Made by a program: the position numbers and the translations under genes
Shown: in pieces, positions 1-8,645 of the stretch
How the letters are laid out: every line of letters begins with the position of its first letter
How positions within the stretch are numbered: position 1 is the first letter of the stretch
DNA from: Limimaricola sp.
GTDB taxonomy: Bacteria; Pseudomonadota; Alphaproteobacteria; Rhodobacterales; Rhodobacteraceae
Reading direction: 5' to 3'
DNA: 64,000 bases
Assembly: GCF_016125575.1 (NCBI RefSeq)
Contig: NZ_WGLM01000007.1
Span: 62,001 to 126,000, forward strand
Notes under the pieces: model-generated
Database searches by the model: none
The model's input: the letters and a program-made list of their open reading frames with translations, nothing else
Told to the model about the DNA's origin: nothing

Positions 1-365
1 TCGGCCAGCTTTACCTGCAGAAGGGCCAGTGGGACGGCGCGCAGATCGTATCGGCCGACTGGGTGCGGGACACCACCAGCCCAGAGGGCGCGCGGCGCGA
101 TCCCGACTGGTTCCGCTTTTACAAGGACAAGCCTTGGGGCCGCGTCTTTGCCTCTGGCCGCGTCTTCTACAAGCGGTTCTGGTGGGGCCACGAGGTGGGC
201 CCCGATGATTGCGATTTCTTCGCGATGGGGGCGCTGGGCCAGCACATTTATGTCAGCCCACGCCATGACACCGTCATCGTTCGCCTGTCCGACCGTTTTC
301 CCAAGGGCATGTGGTGGCCGCCGGTGTTCCGGCAACTGGCCGAACAGGCCTCCAGCGCCGGCTAG
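1..365 (+). CDS. Serine hydrolase, beta-lactamase family (C-terminal part)
   Basis: The gene enters from the left edge; the readable frame begins at base 3 and stops at 363-365. The roughly 120 residues seen (GQLYLQKGQWDGAQIVSADW, then a Trp/Tyr-rich stretch and a GALGQHIYVSP segment) resemble the C-terminal part of class C beta-lactamase/serine hydrolase proteins, where a GxxGQ strand takes the place of the KTG-box region. The catalytic SxxK and YxN motifs would lie upstream, outside the window. Family known to include esterases and D-aminopeptidases; the substrate cannot be told. Converges on the next gene with one base between. Confidence 0.7.
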   Translation, partial: GQLYLQKGQWDGAQIVSADWVRDTTSPEGARRDPDWFRFYKDKPWGRVFASGRVFYKRFWWGHEVGPDDCDFFAMGALGQHIYVSPRHDTVIVRLSDRFPKGMWWPPVFRQLAEQASSAG

Positions 366-366
366 G

Positions 367-801
367 TCAGGCGCCGGTGCGGGTGCAGTCGCCGTGCGTG
401 CTGACGGTGCCGAAGACCACGTCATGCATGATCCGCCCCGGCGACAGGGTAAAAATGCCTGCCACCACCAGCGCGCCCGCGAAGAGCAGCGTCATCGTCC
501 GCTTGTGCCGGCCAACGCGGTGGGCGCGGGCATGGGCCACCCCCATCGGCAGCGCGATCAGCGTGACCAATGACAGGCCGTGGATGATGCTGAACGGGCC
601 GAAAGTGCAGATCGTGTGGATCAGGAAAGACGAGGCCGCGACCACGGCCATCAGGATCACCCAGATCCAGCCGATGGTGCGGTGCGGCAGGGTGCCCTTG
701 GGCGCTGCAAGCTGGATCAGGCCCAGTACGAAGGCGGCCATCGCGGCAACAGCGTGAACAATCACGTAAGACGGGGCGGCCAGAAGGGGAGCGAGCGTCA
801 T
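367..801 (-). CDS. DUF2306-like small integral membrane protein
   Basis: 144 aa with four hydrophobic segments (near residues 10-30, 45-65, 70-90, 105-125). The spacing and motifs (LPHRTIGWIWV, HTICTFGPFSIIHG) resemble the DUF2306 family of predicted membrane proteins, function unknown. The ATG at 801 is preferred over the in-frame ATG at 819 because a GGAG lies 8 bases upstream of it, while nothing like a ribosome binding site precedes 819. It converges on the serine hydrolase gene. Confidence 0.6.
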   Translation of the reverse strand: MTLAPLLAAPSYVIVHAVAAMAAFVLGLIQLAAPKGTLPHRTIGWIWVILMAVVAASSFLIHTICTFGPFSIIHGLSLVTLIALPMGVAHARAHRVGRHKRTMTLLFAGALVVAGIFTLSPGRIMHDVVFGTVSTHGDCTRTGA

Positions 802-1070
802 GATCAGATCTCCACGCAAATTTCAGACCGCCAGCGCGGTCACTAGGGGCGAAGATTGATCCACCTCAGTCTCACCTCGCGCTCAACTCACGTTTTCGTG
901 ATAACGACGTCCGGCAGGATCGCCGTCCCATCGTCAGGATGATCGGGAGCGGATCGGCATGGGCCAAACCAGCTCCACGACACCTGAATCCGGGGGCAAG
1001 CGGCAGTTGCGCGAAACGCGCACGCGGCTTATGGCAACGCCAACGCGGCCCGCCACGAGGATCCACGCCC

Positions 1071-1493
1071 TTGACCGCCCTGCTCAGCCCTCGCGCCCTT
1101 GTTCTGCGCTATGCCGCCTTTGCCGCAGTGGCGACGCTGGCCAATCTTGCCGCGCAGCGGCTGGTGCTGCTTTTCGGGCCGACGGACCTGTGGCTTGCCC
1201 CGGCCATCGCGGTGGGCACCGGCGTGGGACTTGTGGTGAAATACCTGCTCGACAAACGCTGGATCTTCTTTGACCGCAGCGCAGGTGCGGCCGCGCATGG
1301 CCGCCGCTTCGGCCTTTATACCCTGACCGGCGTCGTCACGACGCTGATCTTCTGGGGCGCCGAGGCGGGCGCGTGGGCGATCTGGCACGACCAGACCATG
1401 CGCGAGATCGGTGCACTGGCGGGCCTGGCCTGCGGCTATGTCCTGAAATACCGGCTGGACCGCCGTTTCGTCTTTCGCGCCATCGTGGTCTAG
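1071..1493 (+). CDS. GtrA-like membrane protein
   Basis: About 140 aa with four predicted membrane spans. The pattern LRYAAFAAVATLANL at the N-terminus and VKYLLDKRWIFF / LKYRLDRRFVF closing each half is the signature of the GtrA/DPMS-like family, which is linked to transfer of polyprenyl-phosphate sugars across the membrane. The TTG at 1071 is chosen because a GAGG lies 10 bases upstream and the protein then starts just before the first span; an in-frame ATG at 939 would add a non-membrane, Arg-rich leader that looks non-coding. It lies 160 bases before the epimerase gene and may be cotranscribed with it. Confidence 0.72.
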   Translation: MTALLSPRALVLRYAAFAAVATLANLAAQRLVLLFGPTDLWLAPAIAVGTGVGLVVKYLLDKRWIFFDRSAGAAAHGRRFGLYTLTGVVTTLIFWGAEAGAWAIWHDQTMREIGALAGLACGYVLKYRLDRRFVFRAIVV

Positions 1494-1654
1494 TCCACGC
1501 CGAGCAGGCCAGAAATCGACCATTTCCAACACGATGCGCCCGAAGCGCCCTTGATCTGTGGTCGCCGGCTGGGGCAATCTGGCAATCGTGCCTTGGGGGT
1601 GTGCGGTCCGGTGGCACGACATTGTATGGTTGTGCCGCCAAGGTCGGGGGAAAG

Positions 1655-2689
1655 ATGCACTACCTGATCACAGGCGGCGCAGGGTTCATGGGGATCAACC
1701 TGATCCGCTATCTTCTGGCCCGGGGCGCGCAGGTGACCAGCTATGACATCGCCCCCTTCAGCTTTCCCGAGGCCGACCGCGTGAGAGTGCTGACAGGCGA
1801 TATCCGCGACGCCACGCTTCACGCCGATGCGATGCAGGGCGTGGACGTGGTGGTTCATTGCGCGGCCGCCCTGCCGCTTTTTTCGCCTGCCGAAATCGCC
1901 TCGACCGAGATCGAGGGCACGCGGGCGTTGCTGGTTTCGGCGCAGGCGGCCGGGATCGACCGCTTCGTGCATATCTCGTCAACCGCCGTCTACGGCGTGC
2001 CCGACCATCACCCGATCATGGAGACTGACCCCTTGGTCGGCGTCGGCCCCTATGGCGCGGCCAAGATCGGCGCCGAGGCCGCCTGCGAAAGCGCCCGCGC
2101 GCAGGGCCTTTGCGTACCGGTGCTGCGACCCAAGTCTTTCGTCGGGCCGGAGCGTCTGGGCGTATTCGAACTGCTTTACGGCTTTGCCGCAGATGGCCAC
2201 AACTTCCCGGTTCTGGGACGCGGCAACAACCGATACCAGCTTCTCGATGTCGAGGATCTTTGCCAGGCGGTTGAGCTTTGCGCGACAGGTCCGCGTCCAA
2301 CGGTCAACGACACGTTCAACGTCGGGGCCGCGCGTTTCGGAACCTTGCGCGAAAGTTTTCAGGCGGTGCTGGATCGGGCGGGCTTCGGCAAACGGGTGGT
2401 TTCGCTGCCTGCCGGCCCGGCCATCATGGCGCTGCGCCTGCTGGAGGCGCTGCACCTGTCGCCGGTCTACAAGTGGGTCTATGCCACCGCCGCGACCGAA
2501 AGCTTCGTCAGCATCGACAAGATCACGCATTTGTTGGGATTCGCGCCGCGATTTTCGAACGAAGATGCACTTATCCGCAATTTCGACTGGTATGTGGCAC
2601 ATCGAGACTCGATTCGGTCTGCGGTTGGCGTGACCCACCGTGTCGCATGGAAAAAGGGGGCCCTCAGCCTTGCGCGTTTCGTCCTGTAA
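1655..2689 (+). CDS. NAD-dependent epimerase/dehydratase
   Basis: 344 aa extended SDR. The Rossmann glycine motif GGAGFMG sits at residues 7-13, a DIRD segment follows, and the catalytic region has SSTAVYG with a YGAAK Tyr-Lys pair, as in UDP-sugar epimerases and 3-beta-HSD-like reductases. The ATG at 1655 is preceded by a GGGGGAAAG ribosome binding site. Its 3' end overlaps the start of the next gene, which suggests one transcript. The likely substrate is a nucleotide or lipid-linked sugar given the GtrA-like gene upstream, but this is inference. Confidence 0.85.
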   Translation: MHYLITGGAGFMGINLIRYLLARGAQVTSYDIAPFSFPEADRVRVLTGDIRDATLHADAMQGVDVVVHCAAALPLFSPAEIASTEIEGTRALLVSAQAAGIDRFVHISSTAVYGVPDHHPIMETDPLVGVGPYGAAKIGAEAACESARAQGLCVPVLRPKSFVGPERLGVFELLYGFAADGHNFPVLGRGNNRYQLLDVEDLCQAVELCATGPRPTVNDTFNVGAARFGTLRESFQAVLDRAGFGKRVVSLPAGPAIMALRLLEALHLSPVYKWVYATAATESFVSIDKITHLLGFAPRFSNEDALIRNFDWYVAHRDSIRSAVGVTHRVAWKKGALSLARFVL

Positions 2690-4469
2690 ACCTCTGACTC
2701 CTGCGCGGTCGCGGGCCATCCTGCCACTTGCCGCGCTTGCGATTGCGCTGTCCGGGTCGGCCCGCGCGGAACAGGCCGACAGCGCCGTCAGCGCCACCCG
2801 TGCGGCGGAACTGGCCGCGCAGATGCAGGATTATGAGGCGGTGCGCGCCAAGTCGATTGTCGAATTGCAGCCCTTCCGCGCAACCCAGACCGCGCGACTG
2901 GCCGCCAGCGATACCGCCGTTACCTTCATCTCGCTCAATCCCAACATCAATTCGTGGTTCCTGTTGCAGGTCGGCGCGATCGGCTGGGGCGGGCCGCAGA
3001 ACTGGCACCTTGAAAACCCCGATCCGCAAACGCAGGCGCTTAGCCTCGTGCCGGGCGCGGTGCCGATGCTCAAGATCTCCAGCCCATCGGGCGATACGCT
3101 TTGCGACCTGTTGGCCGACAATTCCGCGGCCCTGAACGCCGCGCGCAATACCGGCGTGCCCTATGCGCCGATCTGCGACGGCAAACTTTACTTGCGCAAC
3201 CCCTCGTCGGGCAGCCGCTCGATGCTGGAAGCGGCCACCGATTTCCTGCGCGACAATGTCTGGGGCGGCGATCAGCTGGTCAACTTCGTGAAGTCGACCT
3301 TCTACAAGGACGCCTTCGTCGTGACCGCCGAACAGGTCGCCTCAAGCGCCGGCGGGGCCGAAAACGTGGGGCCGGGCGCTGCGGCTGTTGATCCGGCGTT
3401 GGGCGCGCGCCCGGTCGTTTCGACCCAGATCGGCCTTGGCCTGGATGGTGCGCCGGACGGCCGGATGACCATGGGCCTGTGGTATCCGGTCACTGGCGTG
3501 CCGGGCGTCTTCGGCAGCGTGATCCGCCCCGGCGTCGTCGATCCTGCGGTCGAGCGCGGCCGCGCCAACCGGCTGGACGGCGTGGAATCGGGCGCGCTTG
3601 ATTACATGGTCGGCATTGACCTGTCGCTTTACGACATGGGCTTTGGCCTTGGCACCGATCATCCGCGCGTCGACTGGTCGGAACGTCCGCCCTATTCGGT
3701 CCATCCGCCGGGGATGCCGGGGCCGGACGGCATCGGTAACTCCAACCCGCTGGTGCGCTTGGGCATGATCAGCCCGGCGCAATCCCAGCGCACGGTGGCG
3801 GCCTTCATCGGCGGGTTCAAACGAAGCCACGGCGCGTTCAAGTACGGCGACATGGCCACGCTTAACTACGGCTCGCATTACGGCTTCATCGAGGAAGGCA
3901 CGATTTTCTCCAAGCTGCAGCCGGGATTGTCGACCTTCTACCAGTTGGCCGACGGCACGCTGGACATGAAGACATGGACCGAGGCCGATAACGCGCTTTT
4001 GCCGCAGATCGCCTTTGCCCGGCAAAACGGCGTGCCACTGCTGGAGCGTGACCCCGAGACGGGCCTTGGCCTGCCGGGCGAGCGGGTGACACTGTGGGGG
4101 CCCGGCAACTGGTCGGGCTCGGCCAATGCCGATCTGCGCACCCTGCGCTCGGGCATCTGCATGCGCAGCTTTGGCGGCAAATCCTATTTGCTCTTCGGCT
4201 ATTTCTCGTCGGCGACGCCGTCGGCGATGGTCCGGGTGTTCCAGTCCTACGGTTGCAGCTACGCGATGCTGCTGGACATGAACGCGCCGGAACTGGCCTA
4301 TTTCGCCGTCTACGTCCACCATCAGGGCCAGATCTACGTCGAGCACCTTGCCCCCGGCATGGCCGCGACCGACAAGACCAGCCGCAATGGCACGCCGATC
4401 CCGCGATTCCTGGGCTTCCCAGACAGCCGTGATTTCTTTTACATGGTCAGGAGGGGGACTGGTCCGTGA
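2670..4469 (+). CDS. Secreted phosphodiester-glycosidase-like (NAGPA-type) protein
   Basis: 599 aa from a TTG at 2670, placed 10 bases after a GGGGG run; an in-frame GTG at 2640 is possible but has no ribosome binding site. A signal peptide (LPLAALAIALSGSARA) ends near residue 33. The C-terminal half shows the pattern of PF09992-type proteins: VAAFIGGFKRSHG, FARQNGVPLL, LRSGICM and a final GCSYAMLLDMNAPE stretch, the place where family members have A-M-x-L-D-x-N or LDGGGS. The N-terminal 270 residues are not recognised. It overlaps the epimerase gene by 20 bases and shares GTGA with the next gene. Exopolysaccharide or phosphoglycan processing in the periplasm is inferred. Confidence 0.62.
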   Translation: MRVSSCKPLTPARSRAILPLAALAIALSGSARAEQADSAVSATRAAELAAQMQDYEAVRAKSIVELQPFRATQTARLAASDTAVTFISLNPNINSWFLLQVGAIGWGGPQNWHLENPDPQTQALSLVPGAVPMLKISSPSGDTLCDLLADNSAALNAARNTGVPYAPICDGKLYLRNPSSGSRSMLEAATDFLRDNVWGGDQLVNFVKSTFYKDAFVVTAEQVASSAGGAENVGPGAAAVDPALGARPVVSTQIGLGLDGAPDGRMTMGLWYPVTGVPGVFGSVIRPGVVDPAVERGRANRLDGVESGALDYMVGIDLSLYDMGFGLGTDHPRVDWSERPPYSVHPPGMPGPDGIGNSNPLVRLGMISPAQSQRTVAAFIGGFKRSHGAFKYGDMATLNYGSHYGFIEEGTIFSKLQPGLSTFYQLADGTLDMKTWTEADNALLPQIAFARQNGVPLLERDPETGLGLPGERVTLWGPGNWSGSANADLRTLRSGICMRSFGGKSYLLFGYFSSATPSAMVRVFQSYGCSYAMLLDMNAPELAYFAVYVHHQGQIYVEHLAPGMAATDKTSRNGTPIPRFLGFPDSRDFFYMVRRGTGP

Positions 4470-5437
4470 GGCGTTTGCTCGCACTCTGTTCGGTACTGGC
4501 AGGTCTGGCCGGAGCGGCCGGAGCGCAAACGCTTCAGCAAAACAACGCGGTCCTCTTCGACCAGTTACAGCGCGTGCATCACCTGACGCCGCAGCAGATG
4601 GACGCGGTGCGCGATATCTTTGCGGGCAACCCGATCATCGGACAGGGAAACCCGGCCGTCACCCGGCACCCGATGACACCGGCCGAATGTGCCGCACGCA
4701 TCCCCGGCGGCCCGGCGAGCTATTCCAATCCCCGGTTCGAGCGGATCTGTGGCGGGCCCTACATGGCGCCGCTTTATGACCCGGACACGCAGCGCCCCGA
4801 GGACGCGACCTCGTGCATCGACATGTTCGAGTTTCCAGATATCCCCTGCACCTACCCCGTTGTCTGGGTGAAGGCGCGCGAGGCGGCCGAGATCTGTGCC
4901 GCCGAGGGCAAGCGAATCTGCGACGCGCATGAATGGGAGGGCGCCTGCCAGGGCGAGCTTGACCCGCCCGATTACACCTTTGGCGTCAGCGTCGAGGCGC
5001 AACGGGCGATCCACAACTCTCGTGACGCCGCGACGGCGCGCTGGAGCTATGGTCCGGCCTATCAACGCGGAGTCTGTGCCGCGGATTCCAGCAAGACCCC
5101 TGGCTGCAACGGCGGCAGCTTTGCCGGCTGCGGGTCCAACACCTATCCAACCGGGAGCTTTCCCGACTGTCACAGCCCGTTGGGCGTCTACGACCTGAAT
5201 GGCAACGCGGCCGAGCACATGAACCTGCCGCTCGCCCCCAGCCAGATGGCCAGTGCCGGGTCTACGACGCTGGGCGTGACCGAAATGAAGGGCAGCTGGT
5301 TCATCTTCGACAAATTCCGCGCCCATCCGGACTGGTGCCGCTGGCGCGCACCATTCTGGCACGGCACGCAGGTGATGAGCACGGCCAGCCACGAGAACTA
5401 CCACCTCGGGTTCCGCTGCTGCAAAACGCTGGGCTGA
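4466..5437 (+). CDS. Secreted SUMF1/FGE-sulfatase-like protein
   Basis: 323 aa, GTG start overlapping the previous stop (GTGA) with a CAGGAGGGGG ribosome binding site. A signal peptide ends at AGAAGA-Q. The second half has formylglycine-generating-enzyme landmarks: CIDMFEFPD, EGKRICDAHEWEGAC, GVYDLNGNAAEHM (in place of GNVWEW) and the closing LGFRCC. About 14 cysteines suggest a disulfide-rich export product. In the segment CRWRAPFWHG only the first of the two copper-binding cysteines of aerobic FGE appears to be kept, so a non-catalytic or different role is likely. It is translationally coupled to the glycosidase-like gene. Confidence 0.75.
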   Translation: MRRLLALCSVLAGLAGAAGAQTLQQNNAVLFDQLQRVHHLTPQQMDAVRDIFAGNPIIGQGNPAVTRHPMTPAECAARIPGGPASYSNPRFERICGGPYMAPLYDPDTQRPEDATSCIDMFEFPDIPCTYPVVWVKAREAAEICAAEGKRICDAHEWEGACQGELDPPDYTFGVSVEAQRAIHNSRDAATARWSYGPAYQRGVCAADSSKTPGCNGGSFAGCGSNTYPTGSFPDCHSPLGVYDLNGNAAEHMNLPLAPSQMASAGSTTLGVTEMKGSWFIFDKFRAHPDWCRWRAPFWHGTQVMSTASHENYHLGFRCCKTLG

Positions 5438-5536
5438 GGCCGTTTGACGGGCAGGGTGCCGCCTGTTTCCTAACAGCCGGGGGCTGGATTTACTCCGCGA
5501 CCAGATCGCGAAGGGCCCCGTTGCCAGCCCGCATGC

Positions 5537-7240
5537 TCAGTTCGAAAGCGAGGCGAGCAGCCCGTAAGCGTTGGAGATCGGCCCCTCGCGGCTGATGATC
5601 CCGGAAAGCTGGGGATCAGCAAGCACATCGGCCAAGGACATCGACCGGCCGTTGACGATGGCCGTATCGCTGACCAGCCGCAACCCGTGGCTGTAATCGG
5701 CATAGCTGGCCTGATGCACGGTGCTCAGCGGCTGGATGGGCTGGCCGTTGGTGCGGTGCCAGCCATAGATCGCGACCTTGCCGCGCGCCGAAAGCAGCCG
5801 GTTGGTCAGCACGATGTCCTTCTTCTGCCCGGCGGTCAGCTGTTCGCCCGCACCCGCCGCCGCGCCCAGTTGGGCCGAAACGGTCTGGTTGTGGCGGGCC
5901 AGATAGGCGGTCGAGGTCATCTGCGCGCCCGCGGGCATCGGCCGCGGCGGCAGGTGGTTTTGCGCCTGCGCGTAGATCGCGTCGACCATTGTCGTCGTCG
6001 GCAGCAGGAAATGAAACCGTTGCGCAATCTTGGCGGCCGCCGGCAAACCCATTGGCATGCGTACGAAATCAGCGTCGTCGCCGATGGCAAGATAGTCGGG
6101 CATGACGCAAAGGGTGATCGTCACGCCGCGGCCATCAGCGGTGGTGCCGCTGAAATTGACAGGTGTCAGGTTGCGCAGGAAGGATGGGATATTGCCGCTC
6201 AGCACCTGCTGGACCACGGCGGCGTCACGGTCGGGCCCCCAAAGGTTGATCACGCTTTTCAGGAATTCGCTGCCGGTGAGCGCGCGGCCCGGACGGGCCG
6301 GGATCGCCGCATCCATCGCACGCGAGCAGGCACCGCGCACCGGCTGGCCAAGGCCCAGCAAGGTGCCAAGGCTGCGCGCGGGCGGCGCGGCGCTGGTCGT
6401 GGCGGCGACAGGCGTAATCACGGCTTCGGCAGGCGCCGCTTGCGGCGCGGGGCTGGCGGGGGCGGCCGACACGATCGCGACGGCGGGTTGGGCGACCAGC
6501 GCGGCGGGACGTTCCATCGGACGCATGACGGCGACCTCCACGGCGGGTTGGATGGCCGGGCGCGTGGCGGCGAGGGCCAGCGTTGCGGGCCGTTCCGCGG
6601 GGCGCAGCAGCGCGACGGCGGGCGTTGCCATCGCGGGCGCCGAGGCAAGGCCCACGGGCCGCTCGGTCGGGTGCAATGCCGCCGTCAGCCCGGCAATCAC
6701 CGTCTGATCGGGGATGATCGTGCTGCCGGGGCGCGCCTGCGGATGCAGAAGAGCTGCCAATCCGGGCGCCGCGACTGACGGCCGGGCGACCGGCACCATG
6801 TCAGAGGCGGTGGCCACGGTCACCTCGGGCGCCACCGCCGGCCGAGACAACGGGTGGGGCAACGGCTGGGCGGTGCTTGCCACGGCGACGGCTTCGGACT
6901 GGGCAAAGGTTTCGGGCAGCCGGACGGCCGTGGCCACCATGCTATCGCCGATGGGCAGCGCGCGCGCGGGGGCCGGGCTTGTCTCGGGCAGCGGGGCCTG
7001 CGGCGCATCGATGCGGGCGACGACGATCGGCGCGAGCGCCAGCGGGGGCGCGATCGCCGTCATCACCTGCGGCGGCACCGGGCGGGCCAGCGGCGCCGAC
7101 GAGGTCAGCAGGATGGGACGCGCCAGCGGCCTGATCGACTGGGTCAACGCGGCCTGACCGCGCGGCATGATCACGGTGACAACGCCCGCACCTGCGATCA
7201 GCGTAAGGGCCGCAACGGCCGCCATGGCGGATGTTTTCAT
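5537..7240 (-). CDS. Secreted protein with RP-rich repeat region, function unknown
   Basis: 567 aa. An N-terminal signal anchor (residues 5-28) is followed by about 260 residues of Ala/Pro/Val-rich sequence in which a loose RPxxRPxxL unit recurs (HPQARP, HPTERP, RPAERP, RPMERP). A compact C-terminal region from about residue 305 starts at a Cys (GACSRAMDAA) and contains an aromatic stretch KVAIYGWHRTNGQPIQPLS followed by SYADYSHGLRLVSD. I do not recognise the domain. A GAGGGATCGGA ribosome binding site precedes the ATG. It converges on the SUMF1-like gene, 99 bases apart. The low-complexity part looks like a wall- or envelope-spanning linker; the C-terminal part may be the functional domain. 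Confidence 0.7.
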   Translation of the reverse strand: MKTSAMAAVAALTLIAGAGVVTVIMPRGQAALTQSIRPLARPILLTSSAPLARPVPPQVMTAIAPPLALAPIVVARIDAPQAPLPETSPAPARALPIGDSMVATAVRLPETFAQSEAVAVASTAQPLPHPLSRPAVAPEVTVATASDMVPVARPSVAAPGLAALLHPQARPGSTIIPDQTVIAGLTAALHPTERPVGLASAPAMATPAVALLRPAERPATLALAATRPAIQPAVEVAVMRPMERPAALVAQPAVAIVSAAPASPAPQAAPAEAVITPVAATTSAAPPARSLGTLLGLGQPVRGACSRAMDAAIPARPGRALTGSEFLKSVINLWGPDRDAAVVQQVLSGNIPSFLRNLTPVNFSGTTADGRGVTITLCVMPDYLAIGDDADFVRMPMGLPAAAKIAQRFHFLLPTTTMVDAIYAQAQNHLPPRPMPAGAQMTSTAYLARHNQTVSAQLGAAAGAGEQLTAGQKKDIVLTNRLLSARGKVAIYGWHRTNGQPIQPLSTVHQASYADYSHGLRLVSDTAIVNGRSMSLADVLADPQLSGIISREGPISNAYGLLASLSN

Positions 7241-7650
7241 TCCGATCCCTCGTCAACTTGTGCACAGCTTACACTGCACTCGTTAAAATTCGATAGCGGC
7301 GTCTTTGTCCCCGGTTTGACCCCAACGTCAAGCCAACCCCCCTTTGCACGCGCGGAAACCCGCCCAGACGGCGGCTGCCTTCCGCCGCCCCGCCAGTAAT
7401 CCCGGCGCTCTTGATGCGGAAAGCATGGACAGATGATTGGCCCCTGCCCTGCGCGTCAAATCAGTGCCGACATTTCATTCAGGACGCAGCCGGAGCCAAA
7501 TTGGGCAGTGCGCGCGAGAATGTGGCAAAGGCATTTATCCATTTAGGATTTCTACTTGATCGGCACACGCCAGCCTCACCCCTTCCACTGAAGAGGCATT
7601 TGCATTCGCCAGGCCCGTCTTGGACGATGAGGTCGAACGTTGTTCCCTGA
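7241..7650. other. Non-coding stretch upstream of the RP-repeat gene
   Basis: About 410 bases without a credible gene. The first 80 bases are the leader of the minus-strand RP-repeat gene. The base composition drops (AATTCGATAG, CCATTTAGGATTTCTACTTGATCG near 7540-7562) relative to neighbours, as expected for promoter or decayed DNA. No tRNA, terminator or repeat was recognised. It borders the response-regulator remnant that follows. Confidence 0.4.
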
Positions 7651-8265
7651 CGAGTTGGAACTGCCCGAATTGATGACAGGATCGTACGGTTCACGGTCGC
7701 AGAATCGCGGCTTCTGGCGTTCCTGTCGCGCCATCCCGGGCAAACCCTGCCCCGCGGACAGAAGGTCGAGGCCATCCATGAAGGCGGCAGCATCCGGACC
7801 GACCGAAGCGTCGATTTCCTGATCAATCGGCTGCGGCGCAAACTGGGCGATGACCCGCGCGAGCCCGGTTCCCGCCCGGAGGGCGCGATTGCGGTGGAGG
7901 GCCCGCTGACCGGGATCGACCTGGCTGGGGCGCACCGCGACACCGGGCTGGCATTTGCACGCGCGCTGGTCGTGTCGCTTTCGGACACTCTGGGCGGGCC
8001 GGTCAGGCTCGATCCCGACCATATCCCCGGCCGCTGGAGCGATAGTGCTGAAGGCGAGACGCTGATGCATTCGGGCCTGCGGGCGCTGGTGATGGCAGGG
8101 GTGACTGGCGCGATCATGGCAGCAGGCGGGAACGCCGCGATCCGCGACGCGATGATCGTCGGCGCCGAGCCGTTCTCATTCGTGATGACGTTGATGCTGC
8201 TGGCGATCGTGACAATCTTGCGCGGCAGCGATCCCCGCAAGGACCACGCTCAGGGGCTGGGATGA
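7651..8265 (+). pseudogene. Response-regulator winged-helix fragment joined to an unknown membrane tail
   Basis: The open frame after the stop at 7648-7650 has no ATG, GTG or TTG until 7894, yet it reads VRFTVAESRLLAFLSRHPGQ and RSVDFLINRLRRKLGDDPRE, the recognition-helix part of OmpR/PhoB-type DNA-binding domains. No receiver domain lies upstream. The usual IKTVRGxGY wing is absent; after DDPREPGS the frame runs into an unrelated stretch with hydrophobic segments (ALVMAGVTGAIMAAG, FVMTLMLLAIVTIL) and ends at 8265. This looks like a truncated regulator fused by deletion or frameshift. A short protein from GTG 7894 is possible but unsupported. Confidence 0.6.
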
Positions 8266-8433
8266 GGCAGGGCAAGTCTGACTATCAAACCCGCCAAGGG
8301 CGGCCCACATCCCGGTGCGACCTGCATCAACAAGGTGAAAGCCGATCGGCCGGCCGAAGTCGTCGCCTGGGGTCAGGGCCCATTTATTCCCGATGGTGAG
8401 CGTGATTCATGTTTCGAAAAACGAGCCGTGACA

Positions 8434-8645
8434 TGTCTGTTCTTTATCTGACCGATGCACAAATGGCGCGTCTGGAACCCGATTTCCGAAGTCTTATGGC
8501 AAACTTCGGGTCGATGACAGAGAGGTTCTGGGCGGGGTAATTTACATCAATTGCAATTGCTTGCGTTGGCGTAACGCGCTGAAAGAAAACGCTTCCCAGA
8601 AGACACCCTACAACCGATGGAAGTGCTGGAGCGATACACGTATCG
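8434..8645 (+). pseudogene. IS5-family transposase remnant (frameshifted)
   Basis: Starting at ATG 8434 the sequence reads MSVLYLTDAQMARLEPDF, the typical N-terminus of IS5/IS427-group transposases. The frame then slips near 8486-8490; the +1 frame continues PKSYGKLRVDDREVLGGV, IYINCNCLRWRNALKE and TPYNRWKCWSDTRIA, matching the same proteins in order. Similarity ends near 8645 and no DDE catalytic part or terminal inverted repeats are visible. It is a decayed 5' fragment of an insertion sequence, next to another gene remnant. Confidence 0.75.

Noticed and set aside
3342-4484. 380-residue minus-strand open frame opposite the glycosidase-like gene
   Set aside because: Arg/Ala/His-rich and without a signal, while the plus strand has a signal peptide and coupling to the next gene.
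5496-5510. Small inverted repeat CGCGA/TCGCG between convergent genes
   Set aside because: Only 5 bp and no T tract; too weak to call a terminator.
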